NCBI GenBank assembly: GCA_014526335.1 | Contig: JACTAT010000035.1 | Location: 78,969-142,968 of the forward strand | Length of the DNA stretch: 64,000 bases | Source of the DNA: Chrysaora quinquecirrha | Taxonomy: Eukaryota > Cnidaria > Scyphozoa > Semaeostomeae > Pelagiidae | Direction: 5' to 3' | Shown here: positions 11,221 through 24,900 of the stretch, in pieces | Layout of the letters: each line of letters opens with the position of its first letter | How positions within the stretch are numbered: position 1 is the first letter of the stretch | The notes under the pieces: model-generated | Told to the model about the DNA's origin: nothing | The model's input: the letters and a program-made list of their open reading frames with translations, nothing else | Database searches by the model: none | Made by a program: the position numbers and the translations under genes

Positions 11221-11458
11221 ATTTACTGTTGTACTTTGAATAAGCTTGGTTTAGTTCTACTTTAGCTCGTTTTGATGGCAGAATTAAAAATTGCTTTTTG
11301 ACTTGTACAAATGTTTGTGAAAAAGACACTCACGATCAGATCAGATCGGACCATTTCTCTTCCGGCCTGAGCCTTTTGATGAAAACAAAAAAAACAAAAG
11401 TGCCTTCGTAGATGAGACAATGGAGACAACTCGAAACTGCCACGCAGCGTCCTGACAA
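11221..11458. other. no recognisable feature
   Basis: Single-copy-looking non-coding sequence between the foldback element and an ATC microsatellite. Confidence 0.4.
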
Positions 11459-11528
11459 TAATCATCATCATCATCATCAACATTATCATCATCATCATCA
11501 TCATAATCATCATCATCATCATCACCAT
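11459..11528. repeat. (ATC)n microsatellite
   Basis: A near-pure run of ATC with a few interruptions. On the minus strand it opens frames made only of Met or Asp residues, which are not genes. Confidence 0.95.
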
Positions 11529-12130
11529 CCCCATAATCGAAGTACATTTACCCGTTGATTACATAGTAATTACAGGTAAAACCTTTTTGGATTGAGTAAT
11601 GGCTGGCCATAAACTATCAATGATGCAATGATAAACAAAAACAAAGGGCACGAAAGCTTATATTCGAACAACTCAATGTTCTAAAAATTGTTCTTTAAAT
11701 CCTCCGGGCCTCCGACCTCCACCCCTGTAGTAGAAATTTTATGGCCAGTCCCTTGTATGGATATGATCCGATCTTGTGTAAATTTGAAACAGCAGCTGCA
11801 TTTAGATTTAATACTTAAAAGTGTACTTAGACACAATGTTTCTTATTGCAAACCTTCATTATACAAAATGCTGTCATTATCAACATCTTTCGTCTATTAT
11901 TTTCTCAGAGAAACCGTATGCTACTCCACTGTGCGGAGAAAATTTAGGGGAAGTTACAAAAGCGCTCGCATCAATAACGCATATGCTTCGATAATTTCCA
12001 AGCCTTTTTATGCTGACGTTTTTGTGTCTTCTATGCTATTGGCTTCATGAAAAAAATTTCTAGTTACTGAAGAAAATCTTCTCATTTCTACTTATTACTT
12101 TTCGTCTTTTTAGAAAATCTATTTGGAGTC
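11529..12130. other. 3' flank of the secreted-protein gene
   Basis: No gene seen. The part nearest the gene (about 12000-12130) has recognisable similarity to the 3' flank of the paralog (about 37840-38020), including TACTGAAGAAAAT and TTCTTATTACTT-like words, so the gene duplication included 3' DNA. Confidence 0.5.
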
Positions 12131-12136
12131 TTTATT
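12131..12136 (-). terminator. possible polyadenylation signal AATAAA
   Basis: On the minus strand AATAAA lies about 15 nt past the TGA stop of the gene at 12151-12486. It is correctly oriented, though unusually close to the stop. Confidence 0.45.
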
Positions 12137-12150
12137 CGCATCAAGTTAGT

Positions 12151-12486
12151 TCACTGAATATTACAACCAGGGGACTCAATCTTCTCTGTACCTTCATCAA
12201 ACGCATGCGCCTCGTTATCGTCATGATCATCATCTTCTTCTTGGTCTTGTCCAGCGATTTCTTCTGCAACACCTTCGATTTCATCTTTCTTTAATTTACC
12301 AGCTACAGCTTGTACAGCTTCCATGTGAAGATGATCAGCAAGATACTTGAAGGCATCCCGTGCAGTGATTTTTACATGACCATCTCTTTTCTGCTCCAAA
12401 CGATTCTCAATATGTCCCGGCATTGCTGTAATGCAGAATACAATCAGGTTGAGTGCCAAGAAAATGTTGGAAATCTCTCTTGCCAT
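12151..12486 (-). CDS. small secreted protein precursor, copy 1
   Basis: An intronless 111-residue frame starting MAREISNIFLALNLIVFCITA. This is a classical signal peptide with likely cleavage after CITA (about residue 21). Next comes MPGHIENRLEQKR, whose Lys-Arg pair is a possible proprotein-convertase site, then DGHVKITARDAFKYLADHL and an Asp/Glu-rich C terminus with a single Cys four residues from the end. The frame extends upstream to 12561, but I chose the inner Met. It precedes the signal peptide, and in the paralog the outer Met would lie upstream of the TATA box. The paralog at 38025-38348 is near-identical over the first ~55 residues and diverges after that. The family is unknown to me; a secreted peptide precursor is inferred. 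Confidence 0.75.
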   Translation of the reverse strand: MAREISNIFLALNLIVFCITAMPGHIENRLEQKRDGHVKITARDAFKYLADHLHMEAVQAVAGKLKKDEIEGVAEEIAGQDQEEDDDHDDNEAHAFDEGTEKIESPGCNIQ

Positions 12487-12566
12487 ATTGCCTGGTAGAG
12501 TGTTGTACAGTCTGCTGTGCTGTGATATCAGAAAGAGCTTAGAATGAAGTGACTCAAACATGCCTA

Positions 12567-12625
12567 GATTATCCCATTGAACTATAAATAAAAAGTCTTT
12601 TTATTTATAGTTCAATGGATTATCC
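12567..12625. mobile_element. 43-bp palindromic insertion with 8-bp target duplication
   Basis: GATTATCC (12567-12574) is repeated exactly at 12618-12625. Between them is a perfect palindrome of two 21-bp arms around one central T, starting CATTGAACTATAAATA. The paralogous promoter at 38425-38450 shows the uninterrupted site (CCTAGATTGTCCTTATATAG), which confirms an insertion. An 8-bp duplication is typical of hAT transposition. Both arms contain TATAAATA, so the insertion brings a TATA box into the promoter of the minus-strand gene. Confidence 0.88.
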
Positions 12626-12672
12626 TTGTATAGAGGTACTTTGTCATTATTATCAACCAATCAAAGTCTCAG
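12626..12672 (-). promoter_or_regulatory. ancestral promoter of secreted-protein copy 1
   Basis: By alignment with copy 2, this holds a weakened TATA box (minus strand TATACAAGG, about 12624-12632) and an inverted CCAAT box (plus strand AACCAATCAA, about 12656-12665). Transcription runs to the left. The palindrome at 12575-12617 separates it from the gene. Confidence 0.55.
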
Positions 12673-12960
12673 ATCTTCACTCATGGCGCCTATTCCATCA
12701 CGACAAACTTCTGCTTCACAATCGTGTGGTTTTTGCATATTACGAAAAAAAGCAATGTTGTTTGTTTTATTATGTAAGGTATTTCTACGGAGTAAACAGT
12801 AACTAAGTGTAAACAAGAACTAGAAACCAATCGTCATAATAATCGTCCAAGCAACATTTGATATATTTCTTCTAACAGTGTCTGACCGTGGGAATATTTA
12901 CGTAGACTATATGCCGTTAAAGTCTAAGATCATTCTGTGAGAATTTCGGGCCATCTAGCC
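12673..12960. other. no recognisable feature
   Basis: Non-coding sequence between the gene promoter and the satellite array. Confidence 0.4.
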
Positions 12961-12969
12961 TCTATCTCA

Positions 12970-15900
12970 TGGTTATATATAAGAGTCTTTGACTCCGTCT
13001 CGAAGAAATTTTTTGCTCTGAAATCTAGTTCCAAAGATTTGTCTTGTAACAAAAAGTCCTTTAAAACCAACCTCTGAACAATCTGGCCAAAAAGCAAACG
13101 GTCCCTGACAATCTGAAAAGGCAAGCTCAGTGTCAAAATGTCAAATACATAAGAGATGACGTCTTTGGCTCCGTCTTGCTAACAATTTATATCTGAAAAC
13201 ATCTTCCTCTCTAAAATTAATAGTTCCAAAGTTTCGTTTTTTAACAGAAACTACTTCAAAAGCAACGTCTGAACAATGTGCCAAGAAGCAAACTGTCAGT
13301 GACAATCTCAATCGGCAAGCTCAGTGTCCAAAGGTCAAATACATAAAAGATGAAGTCTTTGGCTCCGTCTTGCAAACAATTTGTATCTGAAAACATATTC
13401 TTCTCTAAAATTAATGGTTCCAAAGTTTCGTTTTTTAACAGAAACTTCTCTAAAAGCAACGTCTGAACAATGTGCCAAGAAACAAACTGTCAGTGACAAT
13501 CTCAATAGGCAAGCTCAGCGTCCAAATGTCAAATATAAGAAAGATGAAGTCTTTGGCTCCGTCTGATAAACAATTTGAATCTGTAAACATCTTCTTTTTT
13601 TAAGATTATAGTTCCAAAGTTTTGTCTTTTAATAAAACTTCCTTTATAACCAATGTTTGAACTGTGAGGTTCAAAGGCTAACCGTTCCGGACAATCTCAA
13701 ACGGCAAGGTCAGCGTCCAAATGTCAAATACATGAAAGATGAAGTCTTTGGCTCCGTCTGGGAAACAATTTGAATCTGAAAACATCTTCTTTTCTTAAAT
13801 TCATAGTTCCAAAAATTCGTCTTTTAATAAAACTCCTTTGAAATCAATATTGGACTATGTGGCCCAAAGGCTAACCGTTCCGGACAATCTCAAACGGCAA
13901 GCTCAGTGTCCAAATGTCAAATACATGAAAGATGAAGTCTTTGGCTCCGTCTTGCAAACAGTTTGTATCTGAAAACATCTTCTTCTCTAAAATTAATAGT
14001 TCCAAAGTTTCGTTTTTAAACAGAAACTTCTCTAAAAGCAACGTCTGAATAATGTGCCAAAAGCAAACTGTCAGTGACAATCCCAATAGGCAAGGTCAGC
14101 GTCCAAAAGTCAAATATAAGAAAGATGAAGTCTTTGGCTCCGTTTGTAAACAATTTGAATCTGAAAACATCTTCTTTTCTTAAATTTATAGTTCCAAAAT
14201 TCGTTTTAACAGAAACTACTTTAAAAGCAACGTCTGAACAATGTGCCAAAAGCAAACTGTCAGTGACAATCTCAAACGGCAAGGTCAGCGTCCAAAGGTC
14301 AAATACATGAAAGATGAAGTCTTTGGCTCAGTCTTGCAAACAATTTGTATCTGAAAACATATTCTTCTCTAAAATTGATAGTTCCAAAGTTTCGTTTTTA
14401 AACACAGCTTCTCTAAAAGCAACGTCTGAACAATGTGCCAAAAAGCAAACTGTCAGTGACAATCCCAATAGGCAAGGTCAGCGTCAAAAAGTCAAATATA
14501 AGAAAGATGAAGTCTTTGGCTCCGTCTTGCAAACAATTTGAATCTGAAAACATATTCTTCTCTAAAATTAATAGTTCCAAAGTTTCGTTTTTAAACACAG
14601 CTTCTCTAAAACCAACGTCTGAAAAATGTGCCAAGAAACAAACTGTCAGTGACAATCTCAAACGGCAAGCTCAGCGTCCAAATGTCAAATATAAGAAAGA
14701 TGAAGTCTTTGGCTCCGTCCTGCAAACAATTTATATCTGTATACATATTCTTCTCTAAAGTTAAGAGTTCCAAAGTTTCATTTTTAAACAGAAACTCCTC
14801 TAAAAGCAACGTCTGAACAATGTGCCAAGAAGCAAACTGTTAGTGACAATCTCAATGGGCAAGTTCAGTTTCCAAAGGTCAAGTACATGGAAGATAAAGT
14901 CTTTGGCTCCGTCTTGCAAACAATTTGAATCTGGAAACATCTTCTTCTCTAAAATTAATAGTTCCAAAGTTTCGTTTTTAAACAGAAACTTCTCTAAAAG
15001 CAACGTCTGAACAATGTGCCAAGAAACAAACTGTCAGTGACAATCTCAAACGGCAAGCTCAGCGTCCAAATGTCAAATATAAGAAAGATGAAGTCTTTGG
15101 CTCCGTCCTGCAAGCAATTTGTATCTGAATACATATTCTTCTCTATAATTAAGAGTTCCAAAGTTTCGTCTTTTAATAAAACTTCTTTAAAATCAATATT
15201 GGACTATGTGGCTCAAAGGCAAACCGTTCCGGAAAATCTCGATCGGCAAGCTCAGTGTCAAAATGTCAAATACATGAAAGATGAAGTCTTTGGCTCCTTC
15301 TTGCAAACAATTTGTATCTGAAAACATCTTCTTCTCTAAAATTAATAGTTCCAAAGTTTCGTTTTTAAACAGAAACTTCTCTAAAAGCAACGTCTGAATA
15401 ATGTGCCAAAAAGCAAACTGTCAGTGACAATCCCAATAGGCAAGGTCAGTGTCCAAAAGTCAAATAAAAGAAAGATGAAGTCTTTGGCTCCGTCTGGTAA
15501 ACAATTTGAATCTGAAAACATCTTCTTTTCTTAAATTTATAGTTCAAAAAATTCGTCTTTTAATGAAACTCCTTTAAAATCAATATTGGACTATGTGGCC
15601 CAAAGGCTAACCGTTCCGGACAATCTCAAACGGCAAGCTCAGTGTCCAAGTGTCAAATACATGAAAGATGAAGTCTTTGGTTCCGGCTTGCAAACAATTT
15701 GTATCTGAAAACATATTCTTCTCTAAAATTAAGAGTTCCAAAGTTTCATTTTTAAACAGAAACTTCTCTAAAAGCAACGTCTGAACAATGTGCCAAGAAG
15801 CAAACTGTTAGTGACAATCTCAATGGGCAAGTTCAGTGTCCAAAGGTCAAGTACATGGAAGATAAAGTCTTTGGCTCCGTCTTGCAAACAATTTGAATCT

Positions 15901-18900
15901 GGAAACATCTTCTTCTCTAAAATTAATAGTTCCAAAGTTTCGTTTTTAAACAGAAACTTCTCTAAAAGCAACGTCTGAACAATGTGCCAAGAAACAAACT
16001 GTCAGTGACAATCTCAAACGGCAAGCTCAGCGTCCAAATGTCAAATATAAGAAAGATGAAGTCTTTGGCTCCGTCCTGCAAGCAATTTGTATCTGAATAC
16101 ATATTCTTCTCTATAATTAAGAGTTCCGAAGTTTTGTCTTTTAATAAAACTTCTTTAAAATCAATATTGGACTATGTGGCTCAAAGGCAAACCGTTCCGG
16201 ACAATCTCAATCGGCAAGCTCAGTGTCCAAATGTCAAATACATCAAAGATGAAGTCTTTGGCTCCGTCTTGCAAACAATTTGTATCTGAAAACATCTTCT
16301 TCTCTAAAATTAATAGTTCCAAAGTTTCGTTTTTAAACAGAAACTTCTCTAAAAGCAACGTCTGAACAATGTGCTAAAAAGCAAACTGTCAGTGACAATC
16401 CCAATAGGCAAGGTCAGCGTCCAAAAGTCAAATATAAGAAAGATGAAGTCTTTGGCTCCGTCTGGTAAACAATTTGAATCTGAAAACATCTTCTTTTCTT
16501 AAATTTATAGTTCCAAAAATTCGTCTTTTAATAAAACTCCTTTAAAATCAATATTGGACTATGTGGCCCAAAGGCTAACCGTTCCGGACAATCTCAAACG
16601 GCAAGCTCAGTGTCCAAGTGTCAAATACATGAAAGATGAAGTCTTTGGCTCCGTCTTGTAAACAATTTGAATCTGGAAACATCTTCTTTTCTTAAATTTA
16701 TAGTTCCAAAGTTTTGTCTTTTAATGAAACTTCCTTTATAACCAATGCTTAAACTATGAGGATCAAAGGCAAGCCGTTTCGGACAATCTCAAATGGCAAG
16801 GTCAGCGTCCAAAGGTCAAATACATGAAAGATGAAGTCTTTGGCTCCGTCTTGCAAACCATTTGCATCTGAAAACATCTTCTTTTCTTAAATTTATAGTT
16901 CCAAGGTTTCATCTTTTAATGAAACCTTCTTTAAGACCAATGTTTGAACTATGTGGCCTAAAGACAAACCGTTCTGGACAATCTCAAGCGGCAAGTTTAG
17001 TGTCCAAATGTCAAACACATGAAAGATGAAGTCTTCATCTCCGTCTTGCAAACAATTTGAATCTGGAAACATCTTCTTTTCTTTAATTAATAGTTCCAAG
17101 GTTTCATCTTTTAATGAAACCTTCTTTAAAACCAATGTTTGAACTATGTGGCCTAAAGACAAACCGTTCTGGACAATCTCAAGCGGCAAGTTCAGTGTCC
17201 AAATGTTAAATGCATGAAAGATGAAGTCTTTGGTTCCGTCTTGCAAACAATATGTATCTGAAAACATATTCTTCTCTAAAATTAATAGTTCCAAAGTTTC
17301 GTTTTTAAACAGAAACTACTTCTAAAAGCAACGTCTTAACAATGTGCCAAGAGGCAAACTGTCAGTGACAATCACAATAGGCAAGGTCAGCGTCCAAAAG
17401 TCAAATATAAGAAAGATGAAGTCTTTGGCTCCGTCTGATAAACAATTTGAATCTGTAAACATCTTCTTTTTTTAAGATTATAGTTCCAAAGTTTTGTCTT
17501 TTAATGAAACTTCCTTTATAACCAATGTTTGAACTATGAGGTTCAAAGGCGAACCGTTCCGGACAATCTCAAACGGGAACAGCGTCCAAAGGTCAAATAC
17601 ATGAAAGATGAAGTCTTTGGTTCCGTCTTGCAAACAATATGTATCTGAAAACATATTCTTCTCTAAAATTAATAGTTCCAAAGTTTCGTTTTTAAACAGA
17701 AACTTCTCTAAAAGCAACGTCTGCACAATGTGCCAAGAAGCAAACTGTCAGTGACAATCTCAATCGGCAAGCTCAGTGTCCAAGTGTCAAATACATGAAA
17801 GATGAAGTCTTTGGCTCCGTCCTGCAAACAATTTGTATCTGAAAACATATTCTTCTCTAAAATTAATGGTTCCAAAGTTTCGTTTTTTAACAGAAACTTC
17901 TCTGAAAGCAACGTGTGAACAATGTGCCAAAAAGCAAACTGTCAGTGACAATCACAATAGGCAAGGTCAGCGTCCAAAAGTCAAATAAAAGAAAGATGAA
18001 GTCTTTGGCTCCGTCTGGTAAACAATTTGAATCTGAAAACATCTTCTTTTCTTAAATTCATAGTTCCAAAAATTCGTCTTTTAATAAAACTCCTTTAAAA
18101 TCAATATTGGACTATGTGGCCCAAAGGCTAACCGTTCCGGACAATCTCAAACGGCAAGCTCAGTGTCCAAATGTCAAATACATGAAAGATGAAGTCTTTG
18201 GCTCCGTCTTGCAAACAGTTTGTATCTGAAAACATCTTCTTCTCTAAAATTAATAGTTCCAAAGTTTCGTTTTTAAACAGAAACTTCTCTAAAAGCAACG
18301 TCTGAATAATGTGCCAAAAAGCAAACTGTCAGTGACAATCCCAATAGGCAAGGTCAGCGTCCAAAAGTCAAATATAAGAAAGATGAAGTCTTTGGCTCCG
18401 TTTGTAAACAATTTGAATCTGAAAACATCTTCTTTTCTTAAATTTATAGTTCCAAAAATTCGTCTTTTAATAAAACTCCTTTAAAATCAATATTGGACTA
18501 TGTGGCCCAAAGGCTAACCGTTCCGGACAATCTCAAACGGCAAGCTCAGTGTCCAAATGTCAAATACATGAAAGATGAAGTCTTTGGCTCCGTCTTGCAA
18601 ACAGTTTGTATCTGAAAACATCTTCTTCTCTAAAATTAATAGTTCCAAAGTTTCGTTTTTAAACAGAAACTTCTCTAAAAGCAACGTCTGAATAATGTGC
18701 CAAAAAGCAAACTGTCAGTGACAATCCCAATAGGCAAGGTCAGCGTCCAAAAGTCAAATATAAGAAAGATGAAGTCTTTGGCTCCGTTTGGTAAACAATT
18801 TGAATCTGAAAACATCTTCTTTTCTTAAATTTATAGTTCCAAAAATTCGTCTTTTAATAAAACTCCTTTAAAATCAATATTGGACTATGTGGCCCAAAGG

Positions 18901-21900
18901 CTAACCGTTCCGGACAATCTCAAACGGCAAGCTCAGTGTCCAAATGTCAAATACATGAAAGATGAAGTCTTTGGCTCCGTCTTGCAAACAGTTTGTATCT
19001 GAAAACATCTTCTTCTCTAAAATTAATAGTTCCAAAGTTTCGTTTTTAAACAGAAACTTCTCTAAAAGCAACGTCTGAATAATGTGCCAAAAAGCAAACT
19101 GTCAGTGACAATCCCAATAGGCAAGGTCAGTGTCCAAAAGTCAAAATAAGAAAGATGAAGTCTTTGGCTCCGTCTGGTAAACAATTTGAATCTGGAAACA
19201 TCTTCTTTTTTTAAATTTATAGTTCCAAAGTTTTGTCTTTCAATGAAACTTCCTTTATAACCAATGTTTGAACTATGAGGTTCAAAGGCAAACCGTTCCG
19301 GACAATCTCAAACGGCAAGGTCAGCCTCAAAAAGTCAAATATAAGAAAGATGAAGTCTTTGGCTCCGTCTTGCAAACAATTTGAATCTGAAAACATATTC
19401 TTCTCTAAAATTAATAGTTCCAAAGTTTCGTTTTTAAACACAGCTTCTCTAAAACCAACGTCTGAAAAATGTGCCAAGAAACAAACTGTCAGTGACAATC
19501 TCAAACGGCAAGCTCAGCGTCCAAATGTCAAATATAAGAAAGATGAAGTCTTTGGCTCCGTCCTGCAAACAATTTGTATCTGAATACATATTCTTCTCTA
19601 AAGTTAAGAGTTCCAAAGTTTCATTTTTAAACAGAAACTTCTCTAAAAGCAACGTCTGAACAATGTGCCAAGAAACAAACTGTCAGTGACAATCTCAAAT
19701 GGCAAGCTCAGCGTCCAAATGTCAAATATAAGAAAGATGAAGTCTTTGGCTCCGTCCTGCAAGCAATTTGTATCTGAATACATATTCTTCTCTATAATTA
19801 AGAGTTTCGAAGTTTTGTCTTTTAATAAAACTTCTTTAAAATCAATATTGGACTATGTGGCTCAAAGGCAAACCGTTCCGGACAATCTCAAACGGCAAGT
19901 TTAGTGTCCAAATGTCAAACACATGAAAGATGAAGTCTTCATCTCCGTCTTGCAAACAATTTGAATCTGGAAACATCTTTTTTTCTTTAATTAATAGTTC
20001 CAAGGTTTCATCTTTTAATAAAACCTTCTTTAAAACCAATGTTTGAACTATGTGGCCTAAAGACAAACCGTTCTGGACAATCTCAAGCGGCAAGTTCAGT
20101 GTCCAAATGTTAAATGCATGAAAGATGAAGTCTTTGGTTCCGTCTTGCAAACAATATGTATCTGAAAACATATTCTTCTCTAAAATTAATAGTTCCAAAG
20201 TTTCGTTTTTAAACAGAAACTTCTCTAAAAGCAACGTCTTAACAATGTGCCAAGAGGCAAACTGTCAGTGACAATCACAATAGGCAAGGTCAGCGTCCAA
20301 AAGTCAAATATAAGAAAGATGAAGTCTTTGGCTCCGTCTGATAAACAATTTGAATCTGTAAACATCTTCTTTTTTTAAGATTATAGTTCCAAAGTTTTGT
20401 CTTTTAATGAAACTTCCTTTATAACCAATGTTTGAACTATGAGGTTCAAAGACGAACCGTTCCGGACAATCTCAAACGGGAACAGCGTCCAAAGGTCAAA
20501 TACATGAAAGATGAAGTCTTTGGTTCCGTCTTGCAAACAATATGTATCTGAAAACATATTCTTCTCTAAAATTAATAGTTCCAAAGTTTCGTTTTTAAAC
20601 AGAAACTTCTCTAAAAGCAACGTCTGAACAATGTGCCAAGAAGCAAACTGTCAGTGACAATCTCAATCGGCAAGCTCAGTGTCCAAGTGTCAAATACATG
20701 AAAGATGAAGTCTTTGGCTCCGTCTTGCAAACAATTTGTATCTGAAAACATATTCTTCTCTAAAATTAATGGTTCCAAAGTTTCGTTTTTTAACAGAAAC
20801 TTCTCTGAAAGCAACATCTGAACAATATGGCCAAAAGCAAACTGTCAGTGACAATCTGAATAGGCAAGCTCAGCGTCCAAATGTCAAATACAAGAAAGAT
20901 CAAGTCTTTGGCTCCGTCTTGCAAGCAATTTGTATCTGAAAACATCTTCTTCTCTTAAATCAATAGTTCCAAAGTTTTGTCTTTTAATATAGCCTCCTTT
21001 ATAAGCAATGTTTGAACTATGTGGTTCAAAGGCAAACCATTCCAGACAATCTCAATCGGCAAGCTCAGCGTCCAAATGTCAAATATAAGAAAGATGAAGT
21101 CTTTGGCTCCGTCTTGTAAACAATTTGAATCTGAAAACATATTCTTCTCTAAAATTTATAGTTCCAAAGTTTTGTCTTTTAATAAAACCACTTTTAAAAC
21201 AAATGTTTCAACAGTGTGGCCCAAAGGCAAACCGTTCCTGCAACTTCAATCGGCAAGCTCAGTGTCCCAATGAGAAATACAAGAAAGATGAAGTTTTTGG
21301 CTCCGTCTTGCAAACAATTTGTATCTGAAAACATCTTCTTCTCTTAAATCAATAGTTCCAAGGCTTTGTCTTTTAATGAAACCACTTTTAGAACAAATGT
21401 TTGAACTATGTGTCGCAAAGGCAAACCGTTCCTGCAATTTCAATCGGCAAGCTCAGTGTCCCAATGAGAAATACAAGAAAGATGAAGTTTTTGGCTCCGT
21501 CTTGCAAACAATTTGTATCTGAAAACATCTTCTTCTCTTAAATCAATAGTTCCAAAGCTTTGTCTTTTAATGAAACCACTTTTAAAACAAATGTTTGAAC
21601 TATGTGTCGCAAAGGCAAACCGTTCCTGCAATTTAATCGGCAAGCTCAGTGTCCCAATGAGAAATAGAATAAAGATGAAGTCTTTGGCTCCGTCTTGTAA
21701 ACAATTTGAATCTGAAAACATATTCTTCCCTTAAATCAATAGTTCCAAAGTTTTGTCTTTTAACAGAAACTACTTTAAAAGCAACGTCTTATCAATGTGC
21801 TAAAAAGCAAACTGTCAGTGACAATCTCAATAGGCAAGCTCAGTGTCCAAGTGTCAAATACAAAAAAGATGAAGTCTTTGGCTCCCCCTTGTAAACATTT

Positions 21901-24900
21901 TGAATCTGAAAACATATTCTTCCCTTAAATCAATAGTTCCAAAGTTTTGTCTTTTAACAGAAACTACTTTAAAAGCAACGTCTGATCAATGTGCCAAAAA
22001 GCAAACTGTCAGTGACAATCTCAATCGGCAAGCTCAGCGTCCAAATGTCAAATATAAGAAAGATGAAGTCTTTGGCTCCATCTTGTAAACAATTTGAAGC
22101 TGGAAACATTTTCTTCTCTTAAATCAATAGTTCCAAAGCTTTGTCTTTTAATGAAACCACTTTTAGAACAAATGTTTGAACTATGTGTCGCAAAGGCAAA
22201 CCGTTCCTGCAATTTCAATCGGCAAGCTCAGTGTCCCAATGAGAAATACAAGAAAGATGAAGTTTTTGGCTCCGTCTTGCAAACAATTTGTATCTGAAAA
22301 CATCTTCTTCTCTTAAATCAATAGTTCCAAAGCTTTGTCTTTTAATGAAACCACTTTAAAAACAAATGTTTGAACTATGTGGCCCAAAGGCAAACCGTTC
22401 CGGACAATTTCAATCGGCAAGCTCAGTGTCCCAAAGTCAAATACAAGAAAGATGAGGTCTTTGGCTCCGTTTTGTAAACAAAATGCACCTGAAGACATAT
22501 TCTTCCCTTATATCAATAGTTCCAAAGTTTTGTCTTTTAATATAACCTCCTTTATAAGCAACGTTTGAACTATGTGGTTCAAAGGCAAACCATTCCAGAC
22601 AATCTCAATCGGCAAGCTCAGCGTCCAAATGTCAAATATAAGAAAGATGAAGTCTTTGGCTCCATCTTGTAAACAATTTGAATCTGAAAACATATTCTTC
22701 CCTTAAGTCAATAGTTCCAAAGTTTCGTTTTTTAACAGAAATTACTTTAAAAGCAACCTCTGAACAATGTGCCAAGAAGCAAACTGTCAGTGACAATCTG
22801 AATAGGCAAGCTCAGCGTCCAAATGTCAAATACAAGAAAGATAAAGTCTTTGGCTCCGTTTTGCAAGCAATTTGTATCTGAAAACATCTTCTTCTCTTAA
22901 GTCAATTGTTCCAAAGTTTCGCCTTTTAACATAAACTCCGTTAATACAACATCTGAACAACATGGCCAAAAGCAAACTGTCAGTGACAATCTCAATAGGC
23001 AAGCTCAGTGTCGAAATGTGAAGTACAAGAAAGATGAGGCTTTTGGTTCCGTCTTGCAGACAATTTGTATCTGAAAACATATTCTTCTCTAAAATTAATA
23101 GTTCCAAAGTTTCGTTTTTTAACATAAACTTCTCTAAAAGCAGCGTCTGAACAACATGGCCAAAAGCAAACTGTCAGTGACAATCTCAATAGGCAAGCTC
23201 AGTGTCGAAATGTGAAGTACAAGAAAGATGAGGCTTTTGGTTCCGTCTTGCAGACAATTTGTATCTGAAAACATATTCTTCTCTAAAATTAATAGTTCCA
23301 AAGTTTCGTTTTTTAACAGAAACTACTTTAAAAGCAACGTCTGATCAATGTGCCAAAAAGCAAACTGTCAGTGACAGTCTCAATAGGCAAGCTCAGCGTC
23401 CAAATGTCAAATACATGAAAGATCAAGTCTTTGGCTCAGTCTTGCAAGCAATTTGGATCTAAAAATATCTTCTTCTCTTAAATCAATGGTTCCAAAGTTT
23501 CGCCTTTAACATAAACTCCGTTAAAACCAACATCTGAACAATATGGCCAAAAAGCAAACGGTCAGTGACAATCTGAATAGGCAAGCTCAGCGTCCAAATG
23601 TCAAATACAAGAAAGATCAAGTCTTTGGCTCCGTCTTGCAAGCAATTTGTATCTGAAAACATCTTCTTCTCTTAAATCAATAGTTCCAAAGTTTTGTCTT
23701 TTAATAAAACCACTTTTAAAACAAATGTTTCAACAATGTGGCCCAAAGGCAAACCGTTCCGGACAATTTCAATCGGCAATCTCAGTGTCCCAATGAGAAA
23801 TACAAGAAAGATGAAGTTTTTGACTCCACCTTGAGAAAAATTTGTATCTGAAAACATATTCTTCTCTAAAATTAATAGTTCCAAAGCTTTGTCTTTTAAT
23901 AAAACCACTTGTAAAGCAAATGTTTGAACAATGTGGCCCAAAGGCAAACCGTTCCGGACAATTTCAATCGGCAATCTCTGTGTCCCAATGAGAAATACAA
24001 GAAAGATGAAGTTTTTGACTCCACCTTGAGAAAAATTTGTATCTGAAAACATATTCTTCTCTAAAATTAATAGTTCCAAAGCTTCGTTTTTTAACAGAAA
24101 CTACTTTAAAAGCAACGTCTGAAGAATGTGCCAAGAACCAAACTGTCAATGACAATCTCAATAAGCAAGCTCAGTGTCCAAATGTCACATATAAAAATGA
24201 TGAAGTTTTTGGCTCCGTTTTGTAAACAAAATGGATCTGAAAAATATTCTTCTCCAAAAAGAATAGTTCCAAAGCTTTGTGCTTTAACAGAAACAACTTT
24301 AAAAGCAACGTCTGAAGAATGTGCCAAAAAGCAAACTGTCAATGACAATCTCAATAGGCAAGCTTAGTGTCCAAATGTCACATGCATGAAAGATGAAGTC
24401 CTTGGCTCCGTCTTGTAAACACTTTGAAGCTGGAAACATCTTCTTCTCTTAAATCAATAGTTCCAAAGTTTCCTTTTTTAACAGAAACTACTTTAAAAGC
24501 AACGTCTGAAGAATGTGCCAAAAAGCAAACTGTCAATGACAATCTCAATAGGCAAGCTCAGTGTCCAAATGTCAAATATAAGAAGGATGAAGTCTTTGGC
24601 TCCGTTTGTAAATAATTTGAATAAACAAACATATTCTTCCCTTAAATCAATAGTTCCAAAGTTTCGTCTTTTAATAAAACAACTTTTTAAACCAATGTTT
24701 GAACTATGTGGCTCAAAGGCAAACCGTTCCGGACAATTTCAATCGGCAAGCTCAGTGTCCCAATGAGAAATACAAAAAAGATGAAGTTTTTGGCTCCGTC
24801 TTGCAAACAATTTGTATCTGAAAACATATTCTTCTCTAAAGTTAATAGTTCCAAAGTTTCGTTTTTTAGCAGAAATTACTTTAAACGCAACCTCTGAACA

